The position numbers and the translations under genes were made by a program. This document shows positions 1 to 10,878 of a stretch of DNA of 64,000 nt, piece by piece (the stretch's first letter is position 1; every line of letters begins with the position of its first letter). The stretch lies in NCBI RefSeq assembly GCF_900103645.1, contig NZ_FNHP01000001.1, positions 310,001-374,000 of the forward strand, in the 5' to 3' direction. Source of the stretch: Oryzisolibacter propanilivorax. Lineage in GTDB: Bacteria > Pseudomonadota > Gammaproteobacteria > Burkholderiales > Burkholderiaceae_C. The notes beneath the pieces are model-generated. The model was not told the origin of the DNA. It worked only from the letters and a program-made list of their open reading frames with translations, and did not search any database.

Positions 1-2
1 AC

Positions 3-1148
3 GATCTGCTGCGCCCGGTGCTGGCGCAGTGCCTGCAGCATGGCGTGCGCATCGTCAGCAACTTCGGTGCGGCCCATCCAGCCGGCGCGGCGCGGCGCAT
101 AGTGCAGCTGGCGCGCGAACTGGGCGCGCGCGCTCCGCGCGTGGCGGTGGTGCACGGCGACGACCTGAGCGATGCGCGGCACCGCGCGTTGCTGCAGGAC
201 GCGCTGGGCGCGGCCATGCCGGCGCAGCCGCTGGTCAGCGCCAACGCCTATATCGGCGCCCAACCCATCGCCGAGGCGCTGCGCGCCGGCGCCGACGTGG
301 TGGTCTGCGGCCGTGTGGCCGACCCATCGCTGGTGCTGGGCCCGGCGCTGGCGCACTTCGGCTGGGCGCTGGACGACTGGGACCGCCTGGCGCGCGCCAC
401 CATGGCCGGACACCTGCTGGAGTGCGGCGCGCAGGTCACGGGCGGCTACTTCGCCGACCCGGGCTACAAGGACGTGCCGGGCCTGGCCCGGCTGGGCTAT
501 CCGATCGCCGAGATCGACGCCGACGGGCACTGCACCGTCACCAAGCCGCCCGGCACCGGCGGGCGCGTGGACGAGCGCACCGTCAAGGAGCAGCTGCTGT
601 ACGAGCTGCACGACCCCGCCGCCTACCTGACGCCCGACGTGGTGGCCGACATCACGCAGGCGCATGTCACGCAGGTCGGCCCGGACCGGGTGCGGCTGGA
701 AGGCGTGCGCGGCCATGCGCGCCCGCCCACGCTGAAGGTGAACCTGTGCTTCGAGTCCGGCTGGTTCGCCGAAGGCGAGATTTCCTATGCCGGCGCCCGC
801 GCCGCCGACCGCGCCCGGCTCGCGGCGCAGGTGCTGCGCGAGCGCCTGGCCGGCGTGGCGCCGCTGCGCGCCGACCTGATCGGCGTGGCCAGCGTGTTCG
901 GCGACGACGCCGGGCAATGGCAGGCCGCGCAGACAGGGCAGGGCGCCCGGGACGTGCGCCTGCGCGTGGCGCTGCAGCACGCCGAGCGCGGCTGCGCCGA
1001 GCGCTTGGTGCACGAGGTCACCGCGCTGTACTGCTGCGGCCCGGCCGGCGGCGGCGGCGTGCGTACCGCGCTGCGCCCACGCCTGGGCATGGCATCGTGC
1101 CTGGTGCCGCGCGCGGCGGTGGCCACCGGCTTCACCTGGGTGCAATGA
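3..1148 (+). CDS. AtuA-family protein (DUF1446), 5' end cut off by window
   Basis: The reading frame is open from the first bases, so the true start lies upstream; 381 residues are visible. The protein resembles the acyclic terpene utilisation AtuA / DUF1446 family: an internal GADVVVCGRVADPSLVLGP segment, a GHLLECGAQVTGGYF segment and the KPPGTGGRVDERTVKEQLLYE stretch are typical of it. AtuA proteins are linked to catabolism of acyclic terpenoids and related branched acids, but the reaction of most members is unknown. The stop codon overlaps a possible ATG of the next gene (ATGA at 1145-1148), so the two are probably translated together. The substrate cannot be deduced here. Confidence 0.85.
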   Translation, partial: DLLRPVLAQCLQHGVRIVSNFGAAHPAGAARRIVQLARELGARAPRVAVVHGDDLSDARHRALLQDALGAAMPAQPLVSANAYIGAQPIAEALRAGADVVVCGRVADPSLVLGPALAHFGWALDDWDRLARATMAGHLLECGAQVTGGYFADPGYKDVPGLARLGYPIAEIDADGHCTVTKPPGTGGRVDERTVKEQLLYELHDPAAYLTPDVVADITQAHVTQVGPDRVRLEGVRGHARPPTLKVNLCFESGWFAEGEISYAGARAADRARLAAQVLRERLAGVAPLRADLIGVASVFGDDAGQWQAAQTGQGARDVRLRVALQHAERGCAERLVHEVTALYCCGPAGGGGVRTALRPRLGMASCLVPRAAVATGFTWVQ

Positions 1149-1168
1149 ACGGCTTGCGAAGGACCACC

Positions 1169-1534
1169 ATGGAATCGACCTCGCACCTCACCGTCCCGCT
1201 GTACCGCCTGGCCCACGGCCGCACCGGCGACAAGGGCGACCGCTCCAACATCAGCGTCATCGCCTGGCACCCGGAGCTGTGGGAGCTGCTGGTGCAGCAG
1301 GTCACAGAAGACGCCGTGGCGCGCCAGTTCGCCGCGCGCCGGCCGCGCCGCGTGACGCGCTACCTGCTGCCGCAACTGCAGGCGATGAACTTCGTGCTCG
1401 ACGGCGTGCTGGACGGCGGCGTCAACGATGCCCTGAACCTGGACAGCCACGGCAAGGCGTTGTCGTATCTGCTGCTGGACCTGCCGGTGCGCGTGCCGCA
1501 GTCGCTGGCGCCGCTGCTGGCCGGGCCGCCGTGA
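1169..1534 (+). CDS. Small AtuA-associated protein (AtuA C-terminal ferredoxin-fold type)
   Basis: 121 residues. It contains the RTGDKGDRSNISVIAW segment and ends with a DGGVNDALNLDSHGKALS region. This is the small domain often fused to the C-terminus of AtuA proteins and here encoded separately. I chose the ATG at 1169 because an AAGGA-like ribosome binding site (about 1159) precedes it. The alternative ATG at 1145 overlaps the stop of the AtuA gene and would add eight residues. No catalytic residues are known to me. It probably works in the same pathway as the upstream AtuA protein. Confidence 0.75.
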   Translation: MESTSHLTVPLYRLAHGRTGDKGDRSNISVIAWHPELWELLVQQVTEDAVARQFAARRPRRVTRYLLPQLQAMNFVLDGVLDGGVNDALNLDSHGKALSYLLLDLPVRVPQSLAPLLAGPP

Positions 1535-1590
1535 TGCCCGGGCGCACGCATCTGATTTTTCCTTCCCCCACCACCATTCCAGGAGACACC

Positions 1591-2580
1591 ATGCGCTTTT
1601 CCCCCGACCGCCGCCGCGCCACCGCTGCTGCCGCCACCGCGCTGCTGGCGCTGACGCTGGCCCACACCGCCGCGGCCCAGGCGCCGGCCTACCCGGCCAA
1701 GGCCATCACGTTCGTCGTGCCGTTCGCCGCCGGCAGCGCCACCGACCAGCTGGCGCGCGCCCTGGGCCAGTCCGTCACCACCGACACCCAGCAACCGGTG
1801 GTGGTGGAGAACAAGGGCGGCGCCAGCGGCATGATCGCCGCGCAGGCCGTCGCCAAGGCGCCCGCCGACGGCTATACGGTGCTGATCACCACCAACACCA
1901 CCCACGCCGCCAACGAGCACCTGTACAAGAAGCTGCCCTACGACCCGGTCAAGGACTTCGCACCCGTCACCGGCCTGGGCAAAGGTGGGCAAGTCTTGGT
2001 GGTGAACGCCAGCGCGCCTTACCAAAACGTGGGCGAGCTGCTGGCTGCGGCAAAGAAGAACCCCGGCAAGCTCAGCTTCGGTAGCGGCAGCTCGTCGAGC
2101 CGCATGGCCGGAGAGCTGCTCAAGCAGCTGGCTGGCGTGGACATCCTGCACGTACCCTACAAGAGCAACCCGCTGGCCATCACCGACCTGCTGGGCGGGC
2201 AGATCGATTTGATGATCACCGACACCTCCACCGGCGTGCCGCAGGTCAAGGCCGGCAAGCTGCGCGCGCTCGGCTACTCCACGCAAAAACGCAGCGCGCA
2301 GCTGCCGGACGTGCCGACCATCGCCGAGGCCGGCGTGAAGGGGTATGACATGGGCTACTGGTTCGCCGCCTACGTGCCCGCCGGCACACCGGCGCCGGTG
2401 GTGGCGCGCCTGAACGAGCTGCTGTCCAAGGCCACGCGCGCGCCGGCGGCGCGCACCTTCTTCGACACGGCCGGCTCGGAAGCCTGGACCAGCACGCCGC
2501 AGGAGCTGGCGCGCTTCCAGGCGGAGGAGACGCAGAAGTGGGGCCGGGTCATCAAGGCGGCGGGAATCGAGCCGGAGTGA
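1591..2580 (+). CDS. Bug-family (tripartite tricarboxylate type) periplasmic solute-binding protein
   Basis: 329 residues with a cleavable signal peptide ending near AHTAAAQA. The mature protein starts with the Bug hallmark YPAKAITFVVPFAAGSATDQLAR and continues with NKGGASGMIAAQAVAKAPADG and the YKSNPLAITDLLGGQIDLM region. Bug proteins bind small carboxylates or similar ligands in the periplasm. They are hugely expanded in Burkholderiales, and most lack a dedicated transporter next door, as here. A strong AGGAGA site lies seven bases before the ATG. Its place directly behind the AtuA pair suggests it may deliver the substrate of that pathway, but the ligand is unknown. Confidence 0.92.
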   Translation: MRFSPDRRRATAAAATALLALTLAHTAAAQAPAYPAKAITFVVPFAAGSATDQLARALGQSVTTDTQQPVVVENKGGASGMIAAQAVAKAPADGYTVLITTNTTHAANEHLYKKLPYDPVKDFAPVTGLGKGGQVLVVNASAPYQNVGELLAAAKKNPGKLSFGSGSSSSRMAGELLKQLAGVDILHVPYKSNPLAITDLLGGQIDLMITDTSTGVPQVKAGKLRALGYSTQKRSAQLPDVPTIAEAGVKGYDMGYWFAAYVPAGTPAPVVARLNELLSKATRAPAARTFFDTAGSEAWTSTPQELARFQAEETQKWGRVIKAAGIEPE

Positions 2581-2611
2581 TGAAAGGGGCTGTTCAGGCC
2601 CCCAATTTAAG

Positions 2612-2660
2612 AAAAAACGGCTGCTGGCCCTTGTGCTGTATGGGCCGGTAGCTATGTTTT
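2612..2660. repeat. Intergenic palindromic repeat, copy A
   Basis: An AT-richer imperfect inverted repeat: an A-run, GGCTGCTGGCCCTTG, a short loop, GGGCCGGTAGCTAT and a T-run. It belongs to the eight-copy family described under findings. It sits between convergent genes, so it could act as a terminator. Confidence 0.8.
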
Positions 2661-3721
2661 CAGGAGCGAGCCGGCGACTGGCGCGGTGGTGCGTACAGGT
2701 CCCACACGGCGATGAACAGCGCGGCGATGACCGGGCCGATGACGAAGCCGGTCAGGCCGAACAACGCCATGCCGCCCAGGGTGGAGATCAGCACCACGTA
2801 GTCGGGCAGTTTGGTGTCCTTGCCGACCAGCAGCGGGCGCAGCAGGTTGTCCACCAGGCCGATGACGCAGATGCCGTACGCCGTCAGCGCCACCGCCTGC
2901 CACACGGCGCCCGTGGCCAGGAAGTACAGGGCCACCGGCCCCCAGATCAGCCCCGCGCCCACCGCCGGCAGCAACGACAGGAAGGCCATCAGCACGCCCC
3001 ACATCACCGGGCCCTGGATGCCCAGGATCCAGAAGATCAGGCCGCCCAGCGCGCCCTGTGCCAGGGCCACCACGATGTTGCCCTTGACGGTGGCGCGGAT
3101 CACGGTGGTGAATTTGGTCGACAGCTGCTGCTTGTGCGAGGCGTCCAGCGGGACGGCCTCGCGGATGCGCGCCGCCAGGCGCGCGCCGTCGCGCAGCAGG
3201 AAGAACAGCAGATACAGCATGACGCCGAAGCTGACCACGAACTGCAGCGTGTTCTGCCCCACGTCCAGCGCCTTGGTCGCCAGGAACTGGCTAGCCTGCG
3301 CGCCGACCGAGCTCAGCCGCTCCTGCACTTCGGTCAGCGACCTCAGGTGCAGGCGCTCCAGCAGCGACAGCAGCCACTGCGGCAGCGCGTCCAGGATCTG
3401 CTGCGCGTACTGGCCATAGTTCAGCTGGCCCGAGCGCACGCGCGCATAGGCCACGCTGGCCTCCTGCACCAGCGAGGCGGCGATCAGCGCCGTCGGGATG
3501 ATGACCACCAGCAGGCACAGCGCCAGCGTGATCAGTGCCGCCAGGTTGCGCCGCCCGGGCAGGCGCGCCAGCAGCCGGCGGTGCAGCGGATAGAACAGGA
3601 TGGCCAGCACCACTCCCCAGAAGACGGCGCCGATGAATGGCCACAGGATCGCGCCGAATGCCAGCGTGGCGACGACAAGCAAAAGCAGCAGCGTGCGTTG
3701 GTGGATCGAGGAGTCGTTCAT
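2660..3721 (-). CDS. AI-2E family transporter (PerM/TqsA-like permease)
   Basis: 353 residues, the normal size for the family. The start is the ATG giving MNDSSIHQR; upstream in-frame codons give a non-hydrophobic extension with no support. Hydrophobic segments fall at the N-terminus (TLLLLLVVATLAFGAI...), around residues 65-90, 150-170 and in a C-terminal cluster. The conserved family segment near the C-terminus reads LPDYVVLISTLGGMALFGLTGFVIGPVIAALF. Members export small molecules or ions (for example autoinducer-2 in TqsA, or Na+/H+ exchange), so the substrate cannot be given. It is a single gene, divergent from sucA. Confidence 0.9.
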   Translation of the reverse strand: MNDSSIHQRTLLLLLVVATLAFGAILWPFIGAVFWGVVLAILFYPLHRRLLARLPGRRNLAALITLALCLLVVIIPTALIAASLVQEASVAYARVRSGQLNYGQYAQQILDALPQWLLSLLERLHLRSLTEVQERLSSVGAQASQFLATKALDVGQNTLQFVVSFGVMLYLLFFLLRDGARLAARIREAVPLDASHKQQLSTKFTTVIRATVKGNIVVALAQGALGGLIFWILGIQGPVMWGVLMAFLSLLPAVGAGLIWGPVALYFLATGAVWQAVALTAYGICVIGLVDNLLRPLLVGKDTKLPDYVVLISTLGGMALFGLTGFVIGPVIAALFIAVWDLYAPPRQSPARS

Positions 3722-3941
3722 GGGGTGCCCGGGCAGGAAGTGCCGCAAATGTAAGGCCGCCAACCAGGGGCAACCGGCAGGCCGGACGCGCCGGTCGCTG
3801 TAGGCATCGGTGGCACAATAGCCCCTTGCACCAGGCCCTTCCCCTGCCACAGTCGCATCCGCCAACCGGTTCAGCCGTGACGCGGAAGGTTTTCTCCAAC
3901 CAGCTCAAGCTTCCCGCAGGGAAGCGGAGGTCAGCGCAGCA

Positions 3942-6821
3942 ATGAGCGAACCCACGTCCGTCTACCAAGCCTACCAGGGCAACACGTATCTCTTCGGCGG
4001 CAACGCGCCCTATGTCGAGGAGATGTACGAGAACTATCTCGCCAACCCCGGTAGCGTGCCCGATTCGTGGCGCGAATACTTTGACGCATTGCAACATGTG
4101 CCCGCCGTGGACGGCAGCGATGCGCGCGACGTGCCTCACCTGCCAGTCGTCAATGCCTTCGCCGAACGCGCCAAGCAGGGCGGCACCCAGGTGGTCGTGG
4201 CCACTGGCGCCGACACCGAGCTGGGCCGCAAGCGCGTGGCGGTGCAGCAGATCATCGCCGCTTACCGCAACGTCGGCCAACGCTGGGCCGACCTGGATCC
4301 GCTCAAGCGCCAGGAGCGTCCCGCGATCCCCGAGCTGGAGCCGTCTTTCTACGGCTTCACCGACGCCGACCAGGAAACCGTGTTCAACGTCGGCAATACC
4401 TTCTTCGGCAAGGAAAGCCTGTCGCTGCGCGAGCTGATCAACGCCCTGCGCGAGACCTACTGCGGCACCATCGGCGCCGAGTACATGTATGCCACCGACC
4501 AGAACCAGAAGCGCTGGTGGCAGCAGCGGCTGGAGTCGATCCGCTCCAAGCCGAGCTTCACCGCCGAGAAGAAGAAGCGCATCCTGGAGCGCCTGACGGC
4601 CGCCGAAGGATTCGAGCGTTTCCTGCATACCAAGTACGTTGGCCAGAAGCGCTTTTCGCTGGAGGGTGGCCAGAGTTTCATCGCCGCCATGGACGAGCTG
4701 ATCAACTCCGCCGGCGAGCGCGGCGTGCAGGAACTGGTCATCGGCATGGCGCACCGCGGACGCCTGAACGTGCTGGTCAACACCCTGGGCAAGAGCCCCA
4801 AGGATCTGTTCGCCGAATTCGACCACACCGCCCCCGAGGACCTGCCCGCCGGTGACGTGAAGTACCACGCCGGCTTCAGCTCGGACGTCTCCACCGCCGG
4901 TGGCCCGGTGCACCTGGCGCTGGCCTTCAACCCCTCGCACCTGGAGATCGTCAACCCGGTGGTCGAGGGCTCGGTGCGCTCGCGCATGGACCGGCGCGAC
5001 GACCCCAAGGGCAAGCAGGTGCTGGCGGTGCTGGTGCACGGCGACGCGGCCTTCGCCGGCCAGGGCGTGAACCAGGAAACCCTGGCGCTGTCCGAGACGC
5101 GCGGCTACAGCACCGGCGGCACGGTGCACATCATCATCAACAACCAGATCGGCTTCACCACGTCGGACCCGCGCGACCTGCGCTCGACGCTGTACTGCAC
5201 CGACATCGTGAAGATGATCGAGTCGCCGGTGCTGCATGTGAACGGCGACGACCCGGAAGCCGTGTGCCTGGCGATGCAGCTGGCGCTGGACTTCCGCATG
5301 GAATTCGCCAAGGACGTAGTGGTGGACATCGTCTGCTATCGCAAGCTCGGCCACAACGAGCAGGACACACCGGCGCTGACGCAGCCGCTGATGTACAAGA
5401 AGATCGCGGCCCACCCCGGCACGCGCAAGCTGTACGCGGACAAGCTGGCGGCGCAGGGCATGGGCGAGTCGCTCGGCGACGACATGGCCAAGGCCTACCG
5501 CGCCGCCATGGAAGAGGGCAAGCACACGGTCGATCCGGTGCTGACCAACTTCAAGGGCAAGTACGCCGTCGACTGGAGCCCGTTCCTGGGCAAGGCCTGG
5601 ACCGACGCCGGCGACACCGCCATTCCCCTGGCCGAGTGGAAGCGCCTGGCTGAGCGCATCACCACGCTGCCCGACAGCGTGACCCCGCACATGCTGGTCA
5701 AGAAGGTGCTGGACGACCGCGCCGCCATGGGCCGCGGCGAGGTGAACGTGGACTGGGGCATGGGCGAGCACATGGCGTTCGCCTCGCTGGTGGCTTCCGG
5801 CTACCCGATCCGCCTGTCGGGCGAGGACAGCGGCCGCGGCACCTTCACGCACCGCCATGCCGTGATCCACGACCAAAAGCGCGAGAAGTGGGACGAAGGC
5901 ACCTACGTGCCGCTGCAGAACGTCGCCGAGAACCAGGCACCGTTCGTGGTCATCGACTCCATCCTGTCCGAGGAAGCGGTGCTGGCCTTCGAATATGGCT
6001 ATGCCTCCAACGACCCCAACACGCTAGTCATCTGGGAAGCGCAGTTCGGCGACTTCGCCAACGGCGCGCAGGTGGTGATCGACCAGTTCATCGCCTCCGG
6101 CGAGGTCAAGTGGGGCCGCGTCAACGGCCTTACCCTGATGCTGCCGCACGGCTACGAAGGCCAGGGCCCCGAGCACAGCTCGGCGCGCCTGGAGCGCTTC
6201 ATGCAGCTGGCCGCCGAGGCCAACATGCAAATCGTGCAGCCGACCACCGCCAGCCAGATCTTCCATGTGCTGCGCCGCCAGATGGTGCGCAACCTGAGGA
6301 AGCCCCTGGTCATCATGACGCCGAAGTCGCTGCTGCGGAACAAGGATGCGACCTCGCCGGTGACCGAGTTCACCGAAGGCGCCTTCTGCACCGTGCTGGG
6401 CGAGCAGGACGCGGCCGTGGCAGCCAATGCGGCCAAGGTCAAGCGCGTCATCGCCTGCTCGGGCAAGGTGTACTACGACCTGGTGAAGAAGCGCAACGAG
6501 CGCGAGGCGAAGGACGTGGCCATCATCCGCGTCGAGCAGCTCTATCCGTTCCCGCACAAGGCGTTCGCGGCCGAGCTGAAGAAGTATCCCAAGGCCACCG
6601 AGCTCGTGTGGTGCCAGGACGAGCCGCAGAACCAGGGCGCCTGGTTCTTCATCCAGCACAACATCCACGAGAACATGCAGGAAGGCCAGAAGCTGGGCTA
6701 TGCCGGCCGTGCCGCTTCGGCGTCGCCGGCGGTCGGCTACGCGCACCTGCACCAGGAGCAGCAGAAGTCGCTGGTCGAGGCGGCGTTTGCCAAGCTCAAG
6801 GGTTTTGTCCTGACCAAGTAA
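3942..6821 (+). CDS. sucA: 2-oxoglutarate dehydrogenase E1 component
   Basis: 959 residues; E. coli SucA is 933. E1 is the thiamine-diphosphate enzyme that decarboxylates 2-oxoglutarate and transfers the succinyl group to E2 in the TCA cycle. Visible marks are the N-terminal YLFGGNAPYVEEMYENYL segment typical of OdhA/SucA, GMAHRGRLNVLVNTLGK around residues 267-283, the FNPSHLEIVNPVVEGSVR block, and the C-terminal transketolase-like part with GHGYEGQGPEHSSARLER-type sequence (LPHGYEGQGPEHSSARLERF). A GGAGG sequence about 11 bases upstream serves as ribosome binding site. sucB follows after 58 bases in the same direction, so the two are probably co-transcribed. The 220-base region upstream, shared with the divergent permease, must hold the promoter. 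Confidence 0.98.
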   Translation: MSEPTSVYQAYQGNTYLFGGNAPYVEEMYENYLANPGSVPDSWREYFDALQHVPAVDGSDARDVPHLPVVNAFAERAKQGGTQVVVATGADTELGRKRVAVQQIIAAYRNVGQRWADLDPLKRQERPAIPELEPSFYGFTDADQETVFNVGNTFFGKESLSLRELINALRETYCGTIGAEYMYATDQNQKRWWQQRLESIRSKPSFTAEKKKRILERLTAAEGFERFLHTKYVGQKRFSLEGGQSFIAAMDELINSAGERGVQELVIGMAHRGRLNVLVNTLGKSPKDLFAEFDHTAPEDLPAGDVKYHAGFSSDVSTAGGPVHLALAFNPSHLEIVNPVVEGSVRSRMDRRDDPKGKQVLAVLVHGDAAFAGQGVNQETLALSETRGYSTGGTVHIIINNQIGFTTSDPRDLRSTLYCTDIVKMIESPVLHVNGDDPEAVCLAMQLALDFRMEFAKDVVVDIVCYRKLGHNEQDTPALTQPLMYKKIAAHPGTRKLYADKLAAQGMGESLGDDMAKAYRAAMEEGKHTVDPVLTNFKGKYAVDWSPFLGKAWTDAGDTAIPLAEWKRLAERITTLPDSVTPHMLVKKVLDDRAAMGRGEVNVDWGMGEHMAFASLVASGYPIRLSGEDSGRGTFTHRHAVIHDQKREKWDEGTYVPLQNVAENQAPFVVIDSILSEEAVLAFEYGYASNDPNTLVIWEAQFGDFANGAQVVIDQFIASGEVKWGRVNGLTLMLPHGYEGQGPEHSSARLERFMQLAAEANMQIVQPTTASQIFHVLRRQMVRNLRKPLVIMTPKSLLRNKDATSPVTEFTEGAFCTVLGEQDAAVAANAAKVKRVIACSGKVYYDLVKKRNEREAKDVAIIRVEQLYPFPHKAFAAELKKYPKATELVWCQDEPQNQGAWFFIQHNIHENMQEGQKLGYAGRAASASPAVGYAHLHQEQQKSLVEAAFAKLKGFVLTK

Positions 6822-6879
6822 GGCCGAACACCCCCGTTACTGACGTACAGACAAAACCCATTTGGAAAGCATTCGAAAA

Positions 6880-8148
6880 ATGTCCATCGTTGAAGTCAAG
6901 GTTCCCCAGCTGTCCGAGTCCGTGGCCGAGGCCACGCTGCTGCAATGGAAGAAAAAGGCCGGTGAGGCCGTCGCCCAGGACGAAATCCTGATCGAGATCG
7001 AGACCGACAAGGTGGTGCTGGAAGTGCCCGCGCCGTCCGCCGGCGTGCTGGCCGAGATCGTCGTTGCCGATGGCGGCACCGTCACCTCCGACCAGGTCAT
7101 CGCCAAGATCGACTCCGAGGGCCGCGTGGCCGCAGCCGCTCCGGCGGCCGCTGCCGCAGCACCGGCTGCTGCCAGCGCACCTGCCGCTGCGCCGGCAGCG
7201 GCCGCCGCCTCTGCCGGTGGCAGCAAAGGTGATGTGGCCATGCCGGCGGCCGCCAAGATCCTCGCGGAAAAGGGCCTGTCGGCCGGCGACGTGCCGGGCA
7301 CCGGCAAGGATGGCCGCGTGACCAAGGGCGACGCGCTGGCGGCATCCGCTGGCGGCGTGAAGCCCACTGCTGCCGTCATCCCCACCGGCGTGCCGACCAA
7401 GGCGCTGCCGCAGGTGGCGGCTCCCGGCAGCACGCAGGACCTGGGCCAGCGCCCCGAGCAGCGCGTGCCCATGAGCCGCCTGCGCGCACGCATCGCCGAG
7501 CGCCTGCTGCAATCGCAGTCCACCAACGCCATCCTGACCACCTTCAACGAGGTGAACATGGCGCCGGTCATGGAGCTGCGCAAGAAATTCCAGGACGCAT
7601 TCACCAAGGAGCACGGCGTCAAGCTCGGCTTCATGTCCTTCTTCGTCAAGGCCGCGGTGCATGCGTTGAAGAAGTTCCCGGTGATCAACGCCAGCGTGGA
7701 CGGCAACGATATCGTCTACCACGGCTACTTCGACATCGGCATCGCCGTGGGCTCGCCACGCGGCCTGGTGGTGCCGATCCTGCGCAACGCCGACCAGATG
7801 AGCTTCGCCGACATCGAAAAGAAGATTGCCGAGTTCGGCAAGAAGGCGGCCGAGGGCAAGCTGGGCATCGAGGACATGACCGGCGGCACCTTCTCCATCA
7901 GCAACGGCGGCACCTTCGGCTCGATGATGTCCACGCCTATCATCAACCCGCCGCAGTCGGCCATCCTGGGCGTGCACGCCACCAAGGACCGCGCCATGGT
8001 CGAGAACGGCCAGGTCGTGGTGCGCCCGATGAACTACCTTGCGATGTCGTACGACCACCGCATCATCGACGGCCGCGAGGCGGTGCTGGGCCTGGTGGCC
8101 ATGAAGGACGCGCTGGAAGACCCGTCGCGCCTGCTGTTCGACCTCTGA
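6880..8148 (+). CDS. sucB: 2-oxoglutarate dehydrogenase E2, dihydrolipoyl succinyltransferase
   Basis: 422 residues. The order of parts is a lipoyl domain (residues 1-80, lipoyl lysine K44 in [11 protein letters not shown]), a flexible Ala/Pro-rich linker (about 85-125), a small E1/E3-binding domain (about 126-160), a second linker, and the catalytic domain. The catalytic signature [13 protein letters not shown] lies near the C-terminus with its active-site histidine. E2 moves the succinyl group to CoA at the core of the complex. The ATG at 6880 gives [14 protein letters not shown], the expected N-terminus; an upstream in-frame TTG at 6862 would add six residues and is unlikely. Confidence 0.98.
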   Translation: MSIVEVKVPQLSESVAEATLLQWKKKAGEAVAQDEILIEIETDKVVLEVPAPSAGVLAEIVVADGGTVTSDQVIAKIDSEGRVAAAAPAAAAAAPAAASAPAAAPAAAAASAGGSKGDVAMPAAAKILAEKGLSAGDVPGTGKDGRVTKGDALAASAGGVKPTAAVIPTGVPTKALPQVAAPGSTQDLGQRPEQRVPMSRLRARIAERLLQSQSTNAILTTFNEVNMAPVMELRKKFQDAFTKEHGVKLGFMSFFVKAAVHALKKFPVINASVDGNDIVYHGYFDIGIAVGSPRGLVVPILRNADQMSFADIEKKIAEFGKKAAEGKLGIEDMTGGTFSISNGGTFGSMMSTPIINPPQSAILGVHATKDRAMVENGQVVVRPMNYLAMSYDHRIIDGREAVLGLVAMKDALEDPSRLLFDL

Positions 8149-8184
8149 TCGCTCAGGAACCGAGCGCTCCCTCCTTCGACCGAC

Positions 8185-8220
8185 AACCCACCCTCGGCCC
8201 GGCCCTGCGGTGGGTTTTTT
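8185..8220 (+). terminator. Rho-independent terminator after sucB
   Basis: A perfect 8-bp stem, AACCCACC (8185-8192) with GGTGGGTT (8209-8216), and a run of six T to 8220. It separates sucAB from lpdA, so E3 needs its own promoter or read-through. Confidence 0.85.
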
Positions 8221-8248
8221 CGTTCAGACCGTTTTTCATTCAGACACC

Positions 8249-9676
<1,428 letters not shown>

Positions 9677-9684
9677 TTTTCAGC

Positions 9685-9731
9685 AAAAAAGGCTACTGGC
9701 CCTTGTATATCAAGGGCCAGTAGCTATGATT
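9685..9731. repeat. Intergenic palindromic repeat, copy B (perfect palindrome)
   Basis: The most symmetrical member of the family: a 13-bp perfect stem, 9693-9705 (CTACTGGCCCTTG) with 9711-9723 (CAAGGGCCAGTAG), and a five-base TATAT loop. It is preceded by six A and followed by AGCTATGATTT. It lies between lpdA and zapE, both on the plus strand. Confidence 0.9.
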
Positions 9732-9757
9732 TGTATAGTAAATCGACGGGACCGAAT

Positions 9758-10855
9758 GTGACTGTCAGGCAGGCCTACGAGGCGGAGCTGGCCGCCAAGG
9801 GATTCCAGAGCGACCCGGCGCAGCTGCGCGCCGTGGAGGCGCTGGAGCGCTGCGCGCAGGAATGGGGTCGCTACAAGCGGCGCCGTTCCAATGCGCTGAA
9901 AAAGCTGATCCACCACCCGGACATCCCGAAGGGGGTTTACATGTACGGCGGCGTGGGGCGCGGCAAAAGCTTCCTGATGGACTGCTTCTTCAACGCCGTG
10001 CCCCTGAAGCGCAAGGTGCGCCTGCACTTTCACGAGTTCATGCGCGAGGTGCACCGCGAACTGGCCGTGCTGCAGGGCCAGCAGAACCCTCTGGATGTGC
10101 TGGGCGCGCGCATCGCCAAGCGCTACAAGCTGATCTGCTTCGACGAGTTCCACGTCGCCGACATCACCGACGCCATGATCCTGCACCGCCTGCTGGTGGC
10201 GCTGTGGGACAACGGGGTGGGATTCGTCACCACCTCCAACTTCAAGCCGGACGACCTGTACCGGGACGGGCTGCACCGCGATCGCATCCTGCCGGCGATC
10301 GCGTTGCTGAACGAGCACATGGAAGTGGTCAACGTGGACAACGGCACCGACTACCGCCGCCGCACGCTGGAAAACGCCCGGCTGTACCACTGCCCGCTCG
10401 GCCCCGAGGCGGAAGCGGAAATGGCGCGCACTTTCGACCTGCTGGCCGAGGCGCACGACGAGGAGCCGGTGCTGCATATCGAATCGCGCGAGATCCAAGC
10501 CATACGGCGCGCCGGCGGCGTGGTCTGGTTCGACTTCCGCGAGCTGTGCATGGGCCCGCGCTCGCAGAACGACTACCTCGAAATCGCCAGCCAGTTCCAT
10601 ACCGTGCTGCTGTCCAACGTGCCGCACATGCCGGTGAACATGGCCTCGCCCGCGCGGCGCTTCACCTGGCTCATCGACGTGCTGTACGACCGGCGCGTGA
10701 AGCTGGTGATCTCGGCGGCGGTGCCGCCCGAGGAGCTCTACACCGAGGGCCCGCTGGCGCACGAGTTTCCGCGCACCGTCTCGCGCCTGAACGAAATGCA
10801 GTCCAAGGAATTCCTGGCGCTGGAGCGGCGCGTCGTGGATACCGGGCTGACCTGA
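9758..10855 (+). CDS. zapE: Cell division protein ZapE (AFG1-family ATPase)
   Basis: 365 residues with a GTG start; E. coli ZapE has 375. The Walker A motif GGVGRGKS is at residues 64-71, and LICFDEFHVADI supplies the Walker B aspartate/glutamate. The FHEFMREVH and NMASPARRFTWLIDVLYDR segments are typical of the AFG1/ZapE family. ZapE is an ATPase that acts on the FtsZ ring, mainly under stress or low oxygen in E. coli. The GTG at 9758 gives MTVRQAYEAEL; the only ATG nearby is out of frame. The palindromic repeat copy B is immediately upstream. A small coiled-coil gene follows after 23 bases. Confidence 0.93.
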   Translation: MTVRQAYEAELAAKGFQSDPAQLRAVEALERCAQEWGRYKRRRSNALKKLIHHPDIPKGVYMYGGVGRGKSFLMDCFFNAVPLKRKVRLHFHEFMREVHRELAVLQGQQNPLDVLGARIAKRYKLICFDEFHVADITDAMILHRLLVALWDNGVGFVTTSNFKPDDLYRDGLHRDRILPAIALLNEHMEVVNVDNGTDYRRRTLENARLYHCPLGPEAEAEMARTFDLLAEAHDEEPVLHIESREIQAIRRAGGVVWFDFRELCMGPRSQNDYLEIASQFHTVLLSNVPHMPVNMASPARRFTWLIDVLYDRRVKLVISAAVPPEELYTEGPLAHEFPRTVSRLNEMQSKEFLALERRVVDTGLT

Positions 10856-10878
10856 AGCAGCAACAGCGAGCGACCGCC

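Noticed and set aside
3291-5876. Long open frame on the minus strand opposite sucA (861 codons)
   Set aside because: It mirrors the GC-rich third-position pattern of sucA; its His/Val/Leu/Gly/Ala-rich translation shows no domain and it overlaps a certain gene.
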